49,947 bases of DNA from Hyphomicrobium sp. (GCA_030148725.1 JASBSU010000026.1:1-49947); one strand, 5' to 3'. Shown: positions 20,015 to 28,475, numbered from the stretch's first letter. Notes: generated by a model not told the origin, from the sequence alone. Translations and numbers: made by a program.

Positions 20015-20347
20015 TCAGTGCGCCTGCAGAAAGAGCGCCCTGTATCCGCCGTTCTCATCCTCGGTGAAAAGCTCGCTCAGCTGAGGGTGCCGCAGCGGCT
20101 GACCACTGTCGTCGGGCAATAGGTTCTGTTCCGAGACATAGGCGATGTACTCGGTCTCGGCATTCTCCGCGAGCAGGTGGTAGAACGGTTGCTCTTTGTG
20201 CGGCCTAATCTGCTCTGGGATCGACAACCACCATTCCTCGGTGTTGTCGAACTCCGGATCGATATCGAAGATGACGCCGCGGAAAGGATAGATGCGATGG
20301 CGCACCACCTGTCCCAACGCGAACTTTGCCTGCCTTGAAGTGCCCAT
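20015..20347 (-). CDS. hspQ: Heat shock protein HspQ / YccV-like hemimethylated-DNA-binding domain
   Basis: The start at 20347 (MGTSRQAKFALGQVVRHRIY) gives 110 residues, the normal HspQ size; the longer 20446 frame adds an atypical Arg/Pro-rich leader. Family features are KFALGQVVRHRIYPFRGVIFDIDPEF, then WW near residue 39, QPFYHLLAENAETEYIAYVSEQNLL and the ending GYRALFLQAH. In enterobacteria HspQ stimulates Lon degradation of specific substrates and was first described as a hemimethylated-DNA-binding factor of oriC. It is located head-to-tail after malyl-CoA lyase on the same strand with about 105 bp between, which says little about its function. Confidence 0.9.
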   Translation of the reverse strand: MGTSRQAKFALGQVVRHRIYPFRGVIFDIDPEFDNTEEWWLSIPEQIRPHKEQPFYHLLAENAETEYIAYVSEQNLLPDDSGQPLRHPQLSELFTEDENGGYRALFLQAH

Positions 20348-20451
20348 TGCCCTGCGTGCCTGTCCGTCCTTGCCGCTATTCGACGGGACAGCCGCCCCGA
20401 TGTCAAATCGGGGCGGACGAGGCAAGTCCGGCGGGCGTGCGCGCAACCGAC

Positions 20452-21507
20452 CTATAGACCGTACGCAGCAGCCTTCTCGGGATCCTTGGCCGCCACGACA
20501 CGCGCGAGGTCTACGATGACCTTCGCCTGCTTCCAGGTCGCATCGTCCTGCATCTTGCCGTCGATCATCACCGCACCCGTGCCGTCGGGCATGGCCTCGA
20601 GGATACGCTTGGCGAACGCAACCTCCTTGTCGTCGGGCGAGAACACGCGCTTGGCGATGTCGATCTGGCTAGGATGCAGCGACCAGGCCCCGAGGCAACC
20701 CTGCAGGAAGGCATTGCGGAACTGGGCTTCGCACGCCGCAGCGTCGGAGAAGTCGCCGAAAGGCCCATAAAAAGGTTTCAGGCCATAGGCGAGGCAGGCA
20801 TCGACCATCTTGCCGACTGTGTAGTGCCACAGGTCCTGCTGATAGAACGCCCGCTTCGCAGCTGCGTCGCTGCCGGCATCGGCGAGAACACCGTAATCGG
20901 GATGCCCGCCACCGACGCGCGTCGTTTTCATGCCGCGCGAAGCCGCAAGGTCGGCCGGGCCAAGGCTCATGCCGTGCATGCGCGGCGACGCCGCAGCAAT
21001 GGCCTCGACATTATTGACGCCCTCAGCCGTCTCCAGGATGGCGTGGATCAGGATCGGTTTGCTGACGGAGTGCTTCGCCTCGAGCTGGGCGAGCAACTGA
21101 TCGAGGTAGTGAATATCCCAAGGTCCCTCGACCTTCGGCAGCATGATGACATCGAGCTTGTTGCCAACCTGGGCCACGATCTCCGTCACATCGTCGAGCA
21201 TCCAGGGACTGTTGAGGCAGTTGATGCGCGTCCAAAGCCCCGTCGAGCCGAAATCGTTGTCGCGCGCCATGGCGATGAAGCCAGCCCGCGCCGCCTGCTT
21301 CTGGTCCGCCGGGATGGCGTCTTCGAGGTTCCCGAGCACCACGTCGACCTGACCCGCGATGTCCTTGATCTTTGACCGGATCTTCTCGTTGTGCGGGGGC
21401 ACGAAGTGGATCATGCGCTCGAGCCGCACAGGCAGCGCGCGGTAAGGCTCCGGAGCGCCGATGGCGAGTGGCGAATAGAATTTTGCAGGCGTACGGCTGG
21501 CGGCCAT
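20452..21507 (-). CDS. mcl: L-malyl-CoA/beta-methylmalyl-CoA lyase, HpcH/HpaI family
   Basis: The ATG at 21507 is preferred to the TTG at 21525 (351 residues). The sequence carries CitE/HpcH family motifs: the R-x-I-H-F-VPP region, the acidic metal-site block [74 protein letters not shown] and [20 protein letters not shown]. This combination is characteristic of malyl-CoA lyases, which cleave malyl-CoA to glyoxylate and acetyl-CoA in the serine cycle and process beta-methylmalyl-CoA in the ethylmalonyl-CoA pathway. It is not flanked by other serine-cycle genes here. The exact substrate preference cannot be settled from sequence; the enzyme class is secure. Confidence 0.88.
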   Translation of the reverse strand: MAASRTPAKFYSPLAIGAPEPYRALPVRLERMIHFVPPHNEKIRSKIKDIAGQVDVVLGNLEDAIPADQKQAARAGFIAMARDNDFGSTGLWTRINCLNSPWMLDDVTEIVAQVGNKLDVIMLPKVEGPWDIHYLDQLLAQLEAKHSVSKPILIHAILETAEGVNNVEAIAAASPRMHGMSLGPADLAASRGMKTTRVGGGHPDYGVLADAGSDAAAKRAFYQQDLWHYTVGKMVDACLAYGLKPFYGPFGDFSDAAACEAQFRNAFLQGCLGAWSLHPSQIDIAKRVFSPDDKEVAFAKRILEAMPDGTGAVMIDGKMQDDATWKQAKVIVDLARVVAAKDPEKAAAYGL

Positions 21508-21630
21508 CGCGAAGGAACTCCCCAAATTGCGGCGCGGCGCACTCTATTTGCCCGCCGGCGCGAGTCAACGTGTCGATGACGTCGCCGGCGGGAGGTAGTG
21601 CCCACGGAAAGCAGCGGGGGTAGCCCTAAA

Positions 21631-22056
21631 TCAGGGCTTTGCGGGCTCGAAGGCCGCAACGATCGTGCGCAGGTTGGATACGAAGGTCTTCGCCCGCGTG
21701 GCCGGCAGCGCCTCGATCAACGCTTCCTCGACTCGCTCTATGATCGGAGCCGACTGATTGAGCGTTTTGCGGCCAGCTTCGGTGAGCGAAATCGCATAAG
21801 CCCGCGCATCGTGACGTGTGCGGCGGCGCTTCAGCAGCCCTTTGCGAAGCAGCAGCTGAACGACCTGCGACACTGTGGACCGGTCGATGCCGGTCATGTT
21901 GATGATGTCCTGCTGGCTGAGCCCGTCACGTTCGCCGCAGGCCACGAGGATAGTGTACTGCGTTGACGTAACATCCAAATCCGCCATGTGCGCCTGAAAC
22001 AGATCGCTGGCACATTGCTGGACACGATGGAGGAGATGCAGAGTGGATCGGTTCAC
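21631..22056 (-). CDS. MarR family transcriptional regulator
   Basis: This 141-residue protein starts with GTG at 22056 and has the MarR winged-helix layout: N-terminal dimerization helix, the recognition region LSQQDIINMTGIDRSTVSQVVQLLLRKGLL, the wing RRRTRHDARAYAISLTEAGR, and a C-terminal dimerization helix. The segment DLDVTSTQYTILVACGERDG is the typical family lead-in. MarR proteins are usually ligand-responsive repressors of neighbouring genes. The divergent AraC regulator (126 bp away) and malyl-CoA lyase downstream are candidate targets, but no operator could be assigned with confidence. Confidence 0.88.
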   Translation of the reverse strand: MNRSTLHLLHRVQQCASDLFQAHMADLDVTSTQYTILVACGERDGLSQQDIINMTGIDRSTVSQVVQLLLRKGLLKRRRTRHDARAYAISLTEAGRKTLNQSAPIIERVEEALIEALPATRAKTFVSNLRTIVAAFEPAKP

Positions 22057-22182
22057 TTGTGAGCAACCCTATATGCGCCATTTTCGCTAATCTTCCCAAA
22101 GAGCATTGATGTGTCATTGAGAAGCTCGGTAGACTGATTAAAGCCGACGTCAGCCTGGAATGCTTGACCGAGGTGGCACCCA

Positions 22183-23166
22183 TTGTTGACCCTCTCGGTA
22201 CAGGTTGTGATTCCCGACATGCTGACGACCTTCTCGACCGACGCGCTCGATGAGCGCGATCGCATCCCGTTCTGGGTCGACGTCGCGTCCAAGACCTACT
22301 ACGCGCATCAATTCGCCGTGCCGGGCAATCAGTTCAGCGGGCACATCGCATGCGACAATCTGGACGATCTGGTTCTGACGGTCTGCGACTGCGATCCGTG
22401 CCTCGTGACGAGGACGCGCCGCGACACCTCGCGCGATGGCATCGACGACTGCATTTTCTCAATTCGCCTGTCGGGTCGATCGACGTACACCCATGCCGGG
22501 CGCACGACCCTGGTGGACCGCGGCACGGTGATGTTTCACAACGCTGGCAACGAGCACTCGATCGAGTTTCTGGAGCCGACAAAAGCCCTGCACGTGACCA
22601 TCCCGCGACAGCTGATGAAAGCGCGCATCAGCGATGTCGAAAACCTGCAAGTCATGTCGAGAGACACCCCCGTCGTCGGGCTTGTTTCGGACTTCGTGGG
22701 CTCGCTGATTCACCGCTCTGGAACATTCGACGCGCTTGCCCAGTCCCGCCTCGCCGAGCAGTTGGTGGACCTCGTAGCTCTCGCCGTCGGCGCACAAGGG
22801 GCAAGTCTGCCATTGTCGACCGCCCGGGCCAGCGCCCTGCGGCGCCTCAAAATCGAAATCGAGCGGCGCCTCAGCAATCCTGGGCTCACGCCGTTGATGG
22901 CTGCCACGAGCGCTGGCATGAGTGTGCGCTACGCCAACGCGCTGCTGGCCGAGGAAGGCTCATCGCTCGAACGCTTCATTTTGCAGCGACGCCTGGAGCA
23001 TTGCCGTCGTGCGCTGGAGGACCCGCTTCAGGCCAACCGCATGGTGGGCGAGATCGCCTTTGCCTGGGGCTTCTCCGACCACTCCCACTTTACCCGCCGT
23101 TTCCGGGACGCGTTCGAAATGACCCCCTCCGAATGCCGTCGGAAAAGCCAGATCGAGATCGCTTGA
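22183..23166 (+). CDS. AraC family transcriptional regulator (AraC-binding-like N-domain)
   Basis: The frame can begin at TTG 22183 (327 residues); ATG 22219 (MLTTFSTDALDERDRIPFWV) looks more natural by family comparison, giving 315 residues. The N-terminal part resembles the cupin-like AraC-binding domain of ActR/NitR/FeaR-type regulators (ERDRIPFWVDVASKTYYAHQ; LSGRSTYTHAGRTTLVDRGT). The C-terminal 100 residues form the double helix-turn-helix, with LTPLMAATSAGMSVRYANAL and GEIAFAWGFSDHSHFTRRFR followed by FEMTPSECRR. It is probably an activator of a catabolic or stress gene, but the target is not evident. It is divergent from the MarR gene. Confidence 0.87.
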   Translation: MLTLSVQVVIPDMLTTFSTDALDERDRIPFWVDVASKTYYAHQFAVPGNQFSGHIACDNLDDLVLTVCDCDPCLVTRTRRDTSRDGIDDCIFSIRLSGRSTYTHAGRTTLVDRGTVMFHNAGNEHSIEFLEPTKALHVTIPRQLMKARISDVENLQVMSRDTPVVGLVSDFVGSLIHRSGTFDALAQSRLAEQLVDLVALAVGAQGASLPLSTARASALRRLKIEIERRLSNPGLTPLMAATSAGMSVRYANALLAEEGSSLERFILQRRLEHCRRALEDPLQANRMVGEIAFAWGFSDHSHFTRRFRDAFEMTPSECRRKSQIEIA

Positions 23167-23220
23167 GAGGCGGAGCGAGCGCCGGGCGGCCCCGACCTCG
23201 TACCCATGCGGTTCTTACGC

Positions 23221-23238
23221 TTCCGTAATAATTCGGAA
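23221..23238. promoter_or_regulatory. Palindrome upstream of two-component operon
   Basis: TTCCG at 23221-23225 and CGGAA at 23234-23238 form an inverted repeat around an 8-nt AT-rich spacer (TAATAATT), 57 bp before the response-regulator ATG. It may be an operator or autoregulatory site; the AT-rich centre may also serve in the promoter. This is a pattern call only. Confidence 0.35.
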
Positions 23239-23294
23239 ATCTCTGCGCAATGCTCGGGGCGTAGGTTGTCATCGGAGCACGGGGAGCAAGACAG

Positions 23295-23972
23295 ATGCGC
23301 ATACTCGTCGTCGAAGATGACAACGAAACGTCCGCCTATATTTCGCAAGGCTTCGACGAGGAAGGTCACGTCGTCGAGAGCCTGACCGACGGGCGCGAAG
23401 GGCTGACCCAGGCAATGGGCGAACCCTACGATGTTCTGATCGTTGACCGCATGTTGCCAGGTTTGGATGGGCTTTCTCTGGTCCGGGCGCTGCGCGCCGT
23501 CGGCAACAAGGTCCCCGTGATCTTCCTGACATCGCTCGGCGGCGTCGACGATCGCGTCGATGGTTTGAACGTCGGCGGCGACGACTATCTCGTCAAACCG
23601 TTCGCGTTCTCTGAGCTGCTGGCGCGCGTCAATGCGCTGGCTCGGCGTCCGCACCTCAAGGACACCGACACCGTGCTGCGCGTCGGCGACCTCGAGATGG
23701 ACCTTATCGCCCGGACCGTCACGCGCGCCGGTGACAGCATCGAGCTGCAGCCGCGAGAGTTCCGCCTCCTCGAAGTCCTGATGCGCAACAAGGGGCGCGT
23801 GCTGACGCGCACGATGCTGCTCGAACGCGTCTGGAGCTTTCACTTCGAGCCACGAACCAGCGTCGTCGAAACGCACATTTCCCGCCTGCGTACGAAGATC
23901 GACCGCCCATACGGAAGCGAGCTGATCCATACCGTGCGCGGGTCCGGTTACACGATGCATGATCAGCCGTGA
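23295..23972 (+). CDS. OmpR family response regulator
   Basis: This 225-residue regulator has a receiver domain with acidic pocket E7-D8-D9, phosphoacceptor D51 (VLIVDRMLPGLDG), T79 and K101 (DDYLVKPF). A winged-helix DNA-binding domain follows (LQPREFRLLEVLMRNKGRVL; RTSVVETHISRLRTKID; HTVRGSGYTMHD). All residues needed for phosphotransfer are intact. The gene overlaps the following histidine kinase by 14 bp, so the pair is an operon and presumed cognate. Its closest subgroup looks like CusR/TctD-type regulators, but the signal and regulon are not readable. The Shine-Dalgarno GGGGAG at 23280-23285 is well placed. Confidence 0.93.
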   Translation: MRILVVEDDNETSAYISQGFDEEGHVVESLTDGREGLTQAMGEPYDVLIVDRMLPGLDGLSLVRALRAVGNKVPVIFLTSLGGVDDRVDGLNVGGDDYLVKPFAFSELLARVNALARRPHLKDTDTVLRVGDLEMDLIARTVTRAGDSIELQPREFRLLEVLMRNKGRVLTRTMLLERVWSFHFEPRTSVVETHISRLRTKIDRPYGSELIHTVRGSGYTMHDQP

Positions 23973-25329
23973 TTTTCTGAAGCGAACGCCGGTCAGGATC
24001 GCCGCGGCCTTCGCGTTTCTGTTCGCTCTGACCGTCGTAGCTCTCGTCGGCGTGCTCTACATCACGCTCGTTTCCGAGCTCGATACGACCATTCGCCAGC
24101 ACGTCGAGGAAATCAGCGACACGCTGAAGGCGATCGACCGACAGCAGGGGTTCGAGGATCTGGCGGCCGTCGTCGCGGAGGAGGCGAACTCAGTTCGCGA
24201 CTTCGACAGCATATTCCTGCTGCGCGGCGACGACGGCACTGTGCGCGCCGGCAATGTCGAGAATGTCGCCCTGTTCAGCGGATGGGGAGAGCTCGATCGC
24301 GCCTGGCTGCCGATGGTGGCCAGCAAGGGAAACCCTGACGATCGCTTTTTCGCCAAGTGGATCGAGGTGTCGAAAGGCCATCTGCTTGTCGGTGGCTCGG
24401 ATCGCGAAATCCGCGAGGTGCGCCGCATCCTTTTGCATGGCCTTGGCTGGGGCTTGCTGACAACGGTTCTGCTGGCCATCGGATCAGCGGTCTATCTGGC
24501 GCGCCGTGCACAACAGAAAATCGACGTCTTCGCAACCACGCTGTCCAAAGTTAGCCGAGGCCAGATCGGCGAGCGCGTGCCCGTCACCCAGTCGCAGGAC
24601 GACCTCGATCACGTCGCGACGCAGATCAACGCGACCCTGGCGCATCTGCAAAAGCTGATTGAGAGCGTCAACCAGGCGTCGTCGGATATCGCCCACGATC
24701 TGAAAAAGCCCATAGGCCGTCTGAGGCGCCGCCTCGAACTGGCACTGCGATCCGACGACACCATGGCATTCCGCAGCCAGGTTGAGGAATCGCTCGAAGA
24801 ACTCGACTCCATCGTCGAAACCTTCGAGGCCTTGTTGCGCATTACGCAAATCGAGGCCGGCGCACGCCGCGCGCGTTTTGCAACGCTGGACCTCAAGAGC
24901 GTGATCGTCGACGTCGCCGACATCTACGAGCCGGTCGTCGAGGAGGCCGGAGGCAGCCTCGTCAGTCACACCAGCGGTTCAGGAAGCTCCGATGTCATCG
25001 GCGACCGCGAGCTGCTGACGCAGCTTTTCGCGAATTTGATAGAGAACGCCGTGCGCCACTCGCCCCCCGGGACGCGCATCGATGTCGGCTTCGAAACGCG
25101 TGGAGATCGGCACGTCGCGATCGTATCCGATAGCGGGCCAGGGATTCCCGACCACGAGCGCGAGAACGTGTTCCGCAGGCTTTACAGGTTGGAACGAGAG
25201 CGCTCGACACCGGGAAGCGGCCTTGGCCTTAGCCTTGTCGCGGCGATCGCGGAACTGCATAGCGCCTCGGTCGATCTCAGCGACAATGGTCCGGGTTTGC
25301 GGGTCGAAGTCTCGTTCCCGCGCGCCTGA
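23959..25329 (+). CDS. Sensor histidine kinase
   Basis: This 456-residue kinase has a first membrane helix at about residues 13-37, a periplasmic sensor region of about 120 residues, a second helix at about 160-182, and a HAMP linker. A HisKA domain follows with phospho-acceptor H246 (SSDIAHDLKKPIGRLRRRLE), then a HATPase domain with the N box LFANLIENAVRHSPPGTRI, the G1 box VSDSGPGIP and the G2 box GSGLGLSL. It is complete and should be active. Its ATG lies inside the end of the response-regulator gene. No sensor ligand can be inferred from the periplasmic part. Confidence 0.93.
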   Translation: MISRDFLKRTPVRIAAAFAFLFALTVVALVGVLYITLVSELDTTIRQHVEEISDTLKAIDRQQGFEDLAAVVAEEANSVRDFDSIFLLRGDDGTVRAGNVENVALFSGWGELDRAWLPMVASKGNPDDRFFAKWIEVSKGHLLVGGSDREIREVRRILLHGLGWGLLTTVLLAIGSAVYLARRAQQKIDVFATTLSKVSRGQIGERVPVTQSQDDLDHVATQINATLAHLQKLIESVNQASSDIAHDLKKPIGRLRRRLELALRSDDTMAFRSQVEESLEELDSIVETFEALLRITQIEAGARRARFATLDLKSVIVDVADIYEPVVEEAGGSLVSHTSGSGSSDVIGDRELLTQLFANLIENAVRHSPPGTRIDVGFETRGDRHVAIVSDSGPGIPDHERENVFRRLYRLERERSTPGSGLGLSLVAAIAELHSASVDLSDNGPGLRVEVSFPRA

Positions 25330-25360
25330 CGCAACGCGTTCACGACATCTCATGCCGCAC

Positions 25361-25389
25361 AAAAAAGTGCAGTGCGCGAGGCACTGCAC
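25361..25389 (-). terminator. Rho-independent terminator for small secreted protein gene
   Basis: On the minus strand the stem GTGCAGTGC/GCACTGCAC (25367-25375 with 25381-25389, loop of 5 nt) is followed by six Ts (AAAAAA at 25361-25366 on the plus strand). It sits 40 bp after the stop of the His/Trp-rich protein gene and may also stop the convergent histidine-kinase transcript. Confidence 0.85.
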
Positions 25390-25428
25390 GAAGTGGGACG
25401 TCGGAGGAGGGATAATCACGAGGAACTA

Positions 25429-25632
25429 TTACCAGCGGCAGTGACGATGTCCGTGGCGCCACCAGCAATGGCGGTGCCGATGCCAGCGCCAGCCTGCTTT
25501 GGTGACGACGGATGCGTGCGCGGCAGAAGGAGCGGCGACTTGCAAGCCAGCAACCGCGGCGTGACCAGAACTCGCAGCAAGCGCAAGAAATAACGCGCTG
25601 CCGACGAGCGACAGCGAAACGGAGTGCTTCAT
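25429..25632 (-). CDS. Small exported His/Trp/Arg-rich protein
   Basis: The start at 25632 (MKHSVSLSLVGSALFLALAA) gives 67 residues with a clear signal peptide cleaved near SSGHA-AV. The mature part is about 40 residues and ends in a dense run of W, H, R and C: GWRWHRHRHCWWRHGHRHCRW. Short secreted proteins with such tails are common in Hyphomicrobiales, and their function is not known to me; the His/Cys content would allow metal binding, which is speculation. The gene has its own terminator. The next gene on the same strand upstream is another tiny secreted protein. Confidence 0.72.
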   Translation of the reverse strand: MKHSVSLSLVGSALFLALAASSGHAAVAGLQVAAPSAAHASVVTKAGWRWHRHRHCWWRHGHRHCRW

Positions 25633-25707
25633 TGAGTATCTCCCCGAGAAAGTGATGAACGCGAGAGGAGTACGGTGGGCGGTGGGACCCACCGTACGCA
25701 CGGACCT

Positions 25708-25872
25708 TTACTTCTTCACGCACTTGCTCGTGGCGTCGTCCCATTTCATCGTGGAGACCTTCTCACACGCAGCCTTGGTCTTGGGGGCGTCCTTGGCCAT
25801 TGCGATTCCAGGCGCGACTGCTCCGAAAGCGACGGCGGCAAGGAGGGCAGTCATCGTCAGCTTCTTGGACAT
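25708..25872 (-). CDS. Small exported protein with CxxxxxxKWD...C tail
   Basis: The start at 25872 (MSKKLTMTALLAAVAFGAVA) gives 54 residues with a signal peptide ending at about AMA. The mature peptide is about 30 residues, Lys-rich, with two cysteines in KTKAACEKVSTMKWDDATSKCVKK, probably disulfide-linked in the periplasm. Short alphaproteobacterial secreted peptides with a C-x6-KWD-x5-C pattern are familiar, but no function is known to me. It lies 75 bp upstream of the His/Trp-rich protein on the same strand, and the two may share a transcript. Confidence 0.72.
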   Translation of the reverse strand: MSKKLTMTALLAAVAFGAVAPGIAMAKDAPKTKAACEKVSTMKWDDATSKCVKK

Positions 25873-26155
25873 TTCACACTCCATCTTTCTTTTCCTGGGC
25901 GCCATTCATGATCGCCCGAGCCCAGAAGCTGCGCCGCTTTGTTTGCGGGTTTCTGGCCAGCGACATACGCTTTTGTAAGGAGCATCGTCACAAATTTTGC
26001 CGCTTCCTCGACGTAAAAATTCGAGGCGCGAACACGCGCGCGAGCGCAGGAAAATAAGAGCGAATGCAGGCGCGGCGAGCGACAGAGAAGGCGGGAAATT
26101 TAGGAACGGTTATTCGCGCGATGGAGCAGTAGTCGTTCAGCAATAAGCTTCGCCG

Positions 26156-27070
26156 TCAGCTCCAGCGGCGGTTGCTCCACATCCACTGCTCAGGCGCTTC
26201 TCGTATCCACGCCTCGAACTGTTGCTGCATGTGGACCATGATCCAGCGGATGTCTTCGGACTGGTTGCCGGTGCGCGGCACACGCAGTTCCTTCAGCTCG
26301 ATCTCGAAGCGGCTCTGCGTCCCGATGCGCTTGCAGCGCGACAGCCAGATGCGTGCACCGACCCTGCGCGCAATCATGGCGCCGATGGCTTGGGTCTTGG
26401 CATCCTTGCCGAAGAACGGCACCGGCATACCGGTACGGTCGTAGAGATCGCAAACAAGTCCCAACCGGCCACCGCGACGCACGAAGTCCATGATGGCGCG
26501 TGCCGTCCTCTGATCGTCGCCGTGATCGCCGACGTTGCCGCGTCCGAACAGCCCGTCCGGATAGAGATCCTTGCGCTGCGCTCGGAGGTACGCATCGACG
26601 TATGGGTTCGTCACCGAACGGTAGACCGCCGCAGGATTGGCGCCGGCCCAGGTGAACGGCAGGATCGCCAGCTCCCAGTTTCCCATGTGCAGACTGATGC
26701 CGACCGCAGGCCCGAGCTTGTCCTTGTAGCGCGTGAAGATGTTCTGGCTGACGATGTCGATACGCTCAGGCTCCTTCATGAACCTGTCGATACGCATCGT
26801 CTCCACCATCACGCGCCCGAGGTTTTCCCAATGAGCGAGCGCGATCTGCAACCGCTCCGCGTCGCTCTTCTCTGGGAAAGCGATGGCGAGATTTGCGAGC
26901 GCGCGATTGTGGCGCTTGGGGTTGATGATCGGAGCGAGCCGTCGCCAGAACCAGGCCGACACACCGGTCGCAATATTGAGCGGCAGCGAGCGGAAGATAC
27001 CGGCGACAAGCCGCAGCGTTGCGTACTCGAGCCGATATTGCAGGTCGCGCAATCTGTCCTTGGGCGGCAT
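26156..27070 (-). CDS. Lipid A biosynthesis acyltransferase, LpxL/HtrB family
   Basis: This 304-residue protein belongs to the lysophospholipid/lauroyl acyltransferase family that adds secondary acyl chains to Kdo2-lipid IVA at the inner membrane. The catalytic H-x4-E motif is at H128-E133 (SLHMGNWELA). Other family elements are KRHNRALANLAIAFPEKS near the N-terminus, NPYVDAYLRAQRKDLYPDGL, GRLGLVCDLYDRTGMPVPFF and the C-terminal WIREAPEQWMWSNRRW. The N-terminal hydrophobic segment (residues 20-46) would anchor it. Whether it is LpxL or a late acyltransferase such as LpxM/LpxXL cannot be decided from sequence. It follows the UbiH-like gene by 66 bp on the same strand, probably co-transcribed. 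Confidence 0.9.
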   Translation of the reverse strand: MPPKDRLRDLQYRLEYATLRLVAGIFRSLPLNIATGVSAWFWRRLAPIINPKRHNRALANLAIAFPEKSDAERLQIALAHWENLGRVMVETMRIDRFMKEPERIDIVSQNIFTRYKDKLGPAVGISLHMGNWELAILPFTWAGANPAAVYRSVTNPYVDAYLRAQRKDLYPDGLFGRGNVGDHGDDQRTARAIMDFVRRGGRLGLVCDLYDRTGMPVPFFGKDAKTQAIGAMIARRVGARIWLSRCKRIGTQSRFEIELKELRVPRTGNQSEDIRWIMVHMQQQFEAWIREAPEQWMWSNRRWS

Positions 27071-27136
27071 GTCTTGACGGAATCTCGCGGGGCTGCGGCG
27101 ACTAGGATGGCCTCTTGCCGGGCCTGACGGGCTTCG

Positions 27137-28372
27137 TCAAGAACTGCTCACCTCATGCTGCAGCTCCGGATTTTGCGGCTGCATGAGGCGCGGCGAAACG
27201 AACGAAGGCGCAAGCCCTTCTCGGATCGCCATCCGGCGCAGCGGACCGACGGATTTGAGCATATGCATGCCGAGGCCGCGCAGCGCCTGCACAGGTGTCG
27301 CACGCGATAATAGCGTCCTATTGAGGAGATCGATCGACCATACGCGCGAGGTGATGTCCGGCGCGCGCATACGATCGTAAGCGGCAAGGACGCCCGGAGC
27401 GCCGATATCGCCCCCGACCGCCAGCGCATCGGCAACGCAATCGGCAATCGAGGCAGCATCCCGCAGACCGAGATTGAGCCCCTGGGCGCCGATTGGCGGA
27501 ATGACATGCACCGCTTCACCCACCAGTGCGATTCGCTCGCGTCCCGCCGGGGAGGCGGTTAACCCACTCAAGGGAAAGACGCCGCGCGGCCCGATTTGTC
27601 CGACCGGCCCGAGCAATCCATTGAGGCGCTCTTCGAGCACGGCGCGGAATTCTCCCTCATCGAGGCCGGCAAGGCGCTTCGCCTCATCCGGCCGCTCGAC
27701 CCACACCAGGCTCGATGTCGTGCCGGGCGAGGGGACCACGGTGAACGGCCCGGTGACGCGATGAAATTCGGTCGATATGCCGCCATGCGGTCGCTGGTGA
27801 GCGAACGTGCAGGTGACAGCGCTCTGCTCGTAGGCCCAGCCACGGATCTGAATGCCGGCCGCCTGACGGCAAAGCGATTGGCGTCCGTCCGCCCCGACGA
27901 CAAGCCGCGCCGAAAGGCGCCGGTCATCGCCCAGTTCCACCTCGACGCAATCCGGCCCCGGCGTGACCCGCGTGATGCTCGCGTCGATGATCTGCAGGTT
28001 GGATACAGAGGCTTCCCGCGCTCGTAGCGCATCCGTCAGCGCAGCGTTGGGCACGTTGTATCCAAAGCGCGCGGCCCCGGCCTCTTGAGCCGTGAACGTG
28101 ACTTCAGGCGCGCGCCACAGCGAGCCCATGTCGTCGATGATGCGGATGCCGTAGATCGGCTCGCCCGCGGTCGCGAACACATCGCCGACGCCGAGGTTCT
28201 CAAGCAGCGTGACCGAGCCGGCAAAGAGAGCGGCTGTTCGGGTATCCCGACCAGGGGGCGGCAGGCCGACGGCGGTGACCCTTAGGCCCAGCCGCGCCAA
28301 GCCATGAGCCGCGACAAGTCCGGCCGGACCGGTTCCGACGACCACAACGTCGTTTGATGTGTCACCGTTCAT
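27137..28372 (-). CDS. UbiH/UbiF/Coq6-family FAD-dependent monooxygenase
   Basis: This 411-residue flavoprotein has the N-terminal dinucleotide-binding fold VVVGTGPAGLVAAHGLARLG, the mid-protein DG motif LVVGADGRQSLCRQAAGI, and the second FAD motif as LVGEAVHVIPPIGAQGLNLG with GE in place of the usual GD. As far as I recall, the GE variant with PPIGAQGLNLGLRD is common in Hyphomicrobiales homologues, so it is not a lesion. Members hydroxylate the ubiquinone ring or similar aromatic substrates. The position hydroxylated is not predictable here, so no symbol is given. It is divergent from the porin gene and upstream of the lipid A acyltransferase. Confidence 0.87.
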   Translation of the reverse strand: MNGDTSNDVVVVGTGPAGLVAAHGLARLGLRVTAVGLPPPGRDTRTAALFAGSVTLLENLGVGDVFATAGEPIYGIRIIDDMGSLWRAPEVTFTAQEAGAARFGYNVPNAALTDALRAREASVSNLQIIDASITRVTPGPDCVEVELGDDRRLSARLVVGADGRQSLCRQAAGIQIRGWAYEQSAVTCTFAHQRPHGGISTEFHRVTGPFTVVPSPGTTSSLVWVERPDEAKRLAGLDEGEFRAVLEERLNGLLGPVGQIGPRGVFPLSGLTASPAGRERIALVGEAVHVIPPIGAQGLNLGLRDAASIADCVADALAVGGDIGAPGVLAAYDRMRAPDITSRVWSIDLLNRTLLSRATPVQALRGLGMHMLKSVGPLRRMAIREGLAPSFVSPRLMQPQNPELQHEVSSS

Positions 28373-28455
28373 GACAAGTGCCCGCCTGATGCCAGTGCTG
28401 CCGCCACAAAATTACTTAGCACTTTCAAGAATTGCGTGGCGATGACGTAACTCAA

Positions 28456-28475
28456 GTTTGTCACAAACTGTCACA
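28456..28475 (+). promoter_or_regulatory. Direct repeats TGTCACA spaced one helical turn, upstream of porin
   Basis: TGTCACA occurs at 28459-28465 and again at 28469-28475, exactly 10 bp apart. The first copy sits in the palindrome GTTTG-TCA-CAAAC (28456-28468). Tandem sites on one face of the helix are typical of OmpR/PhoB-type response regulators, and the motif resembles published rhizobial ChvI sites as I recall them. It lies 179 bp before the porin start and 84 bp before the divergent UbiH-like gene. Confidence 0.4.

Noticed and set aside
27400-27500. GE instead of GD in the second FAD motif of the UbiH-like protein as a sign of inactivation
   Set aside because: The conservative change sits in an otherwise intact motif and, as I recall, is usual in related proteins.
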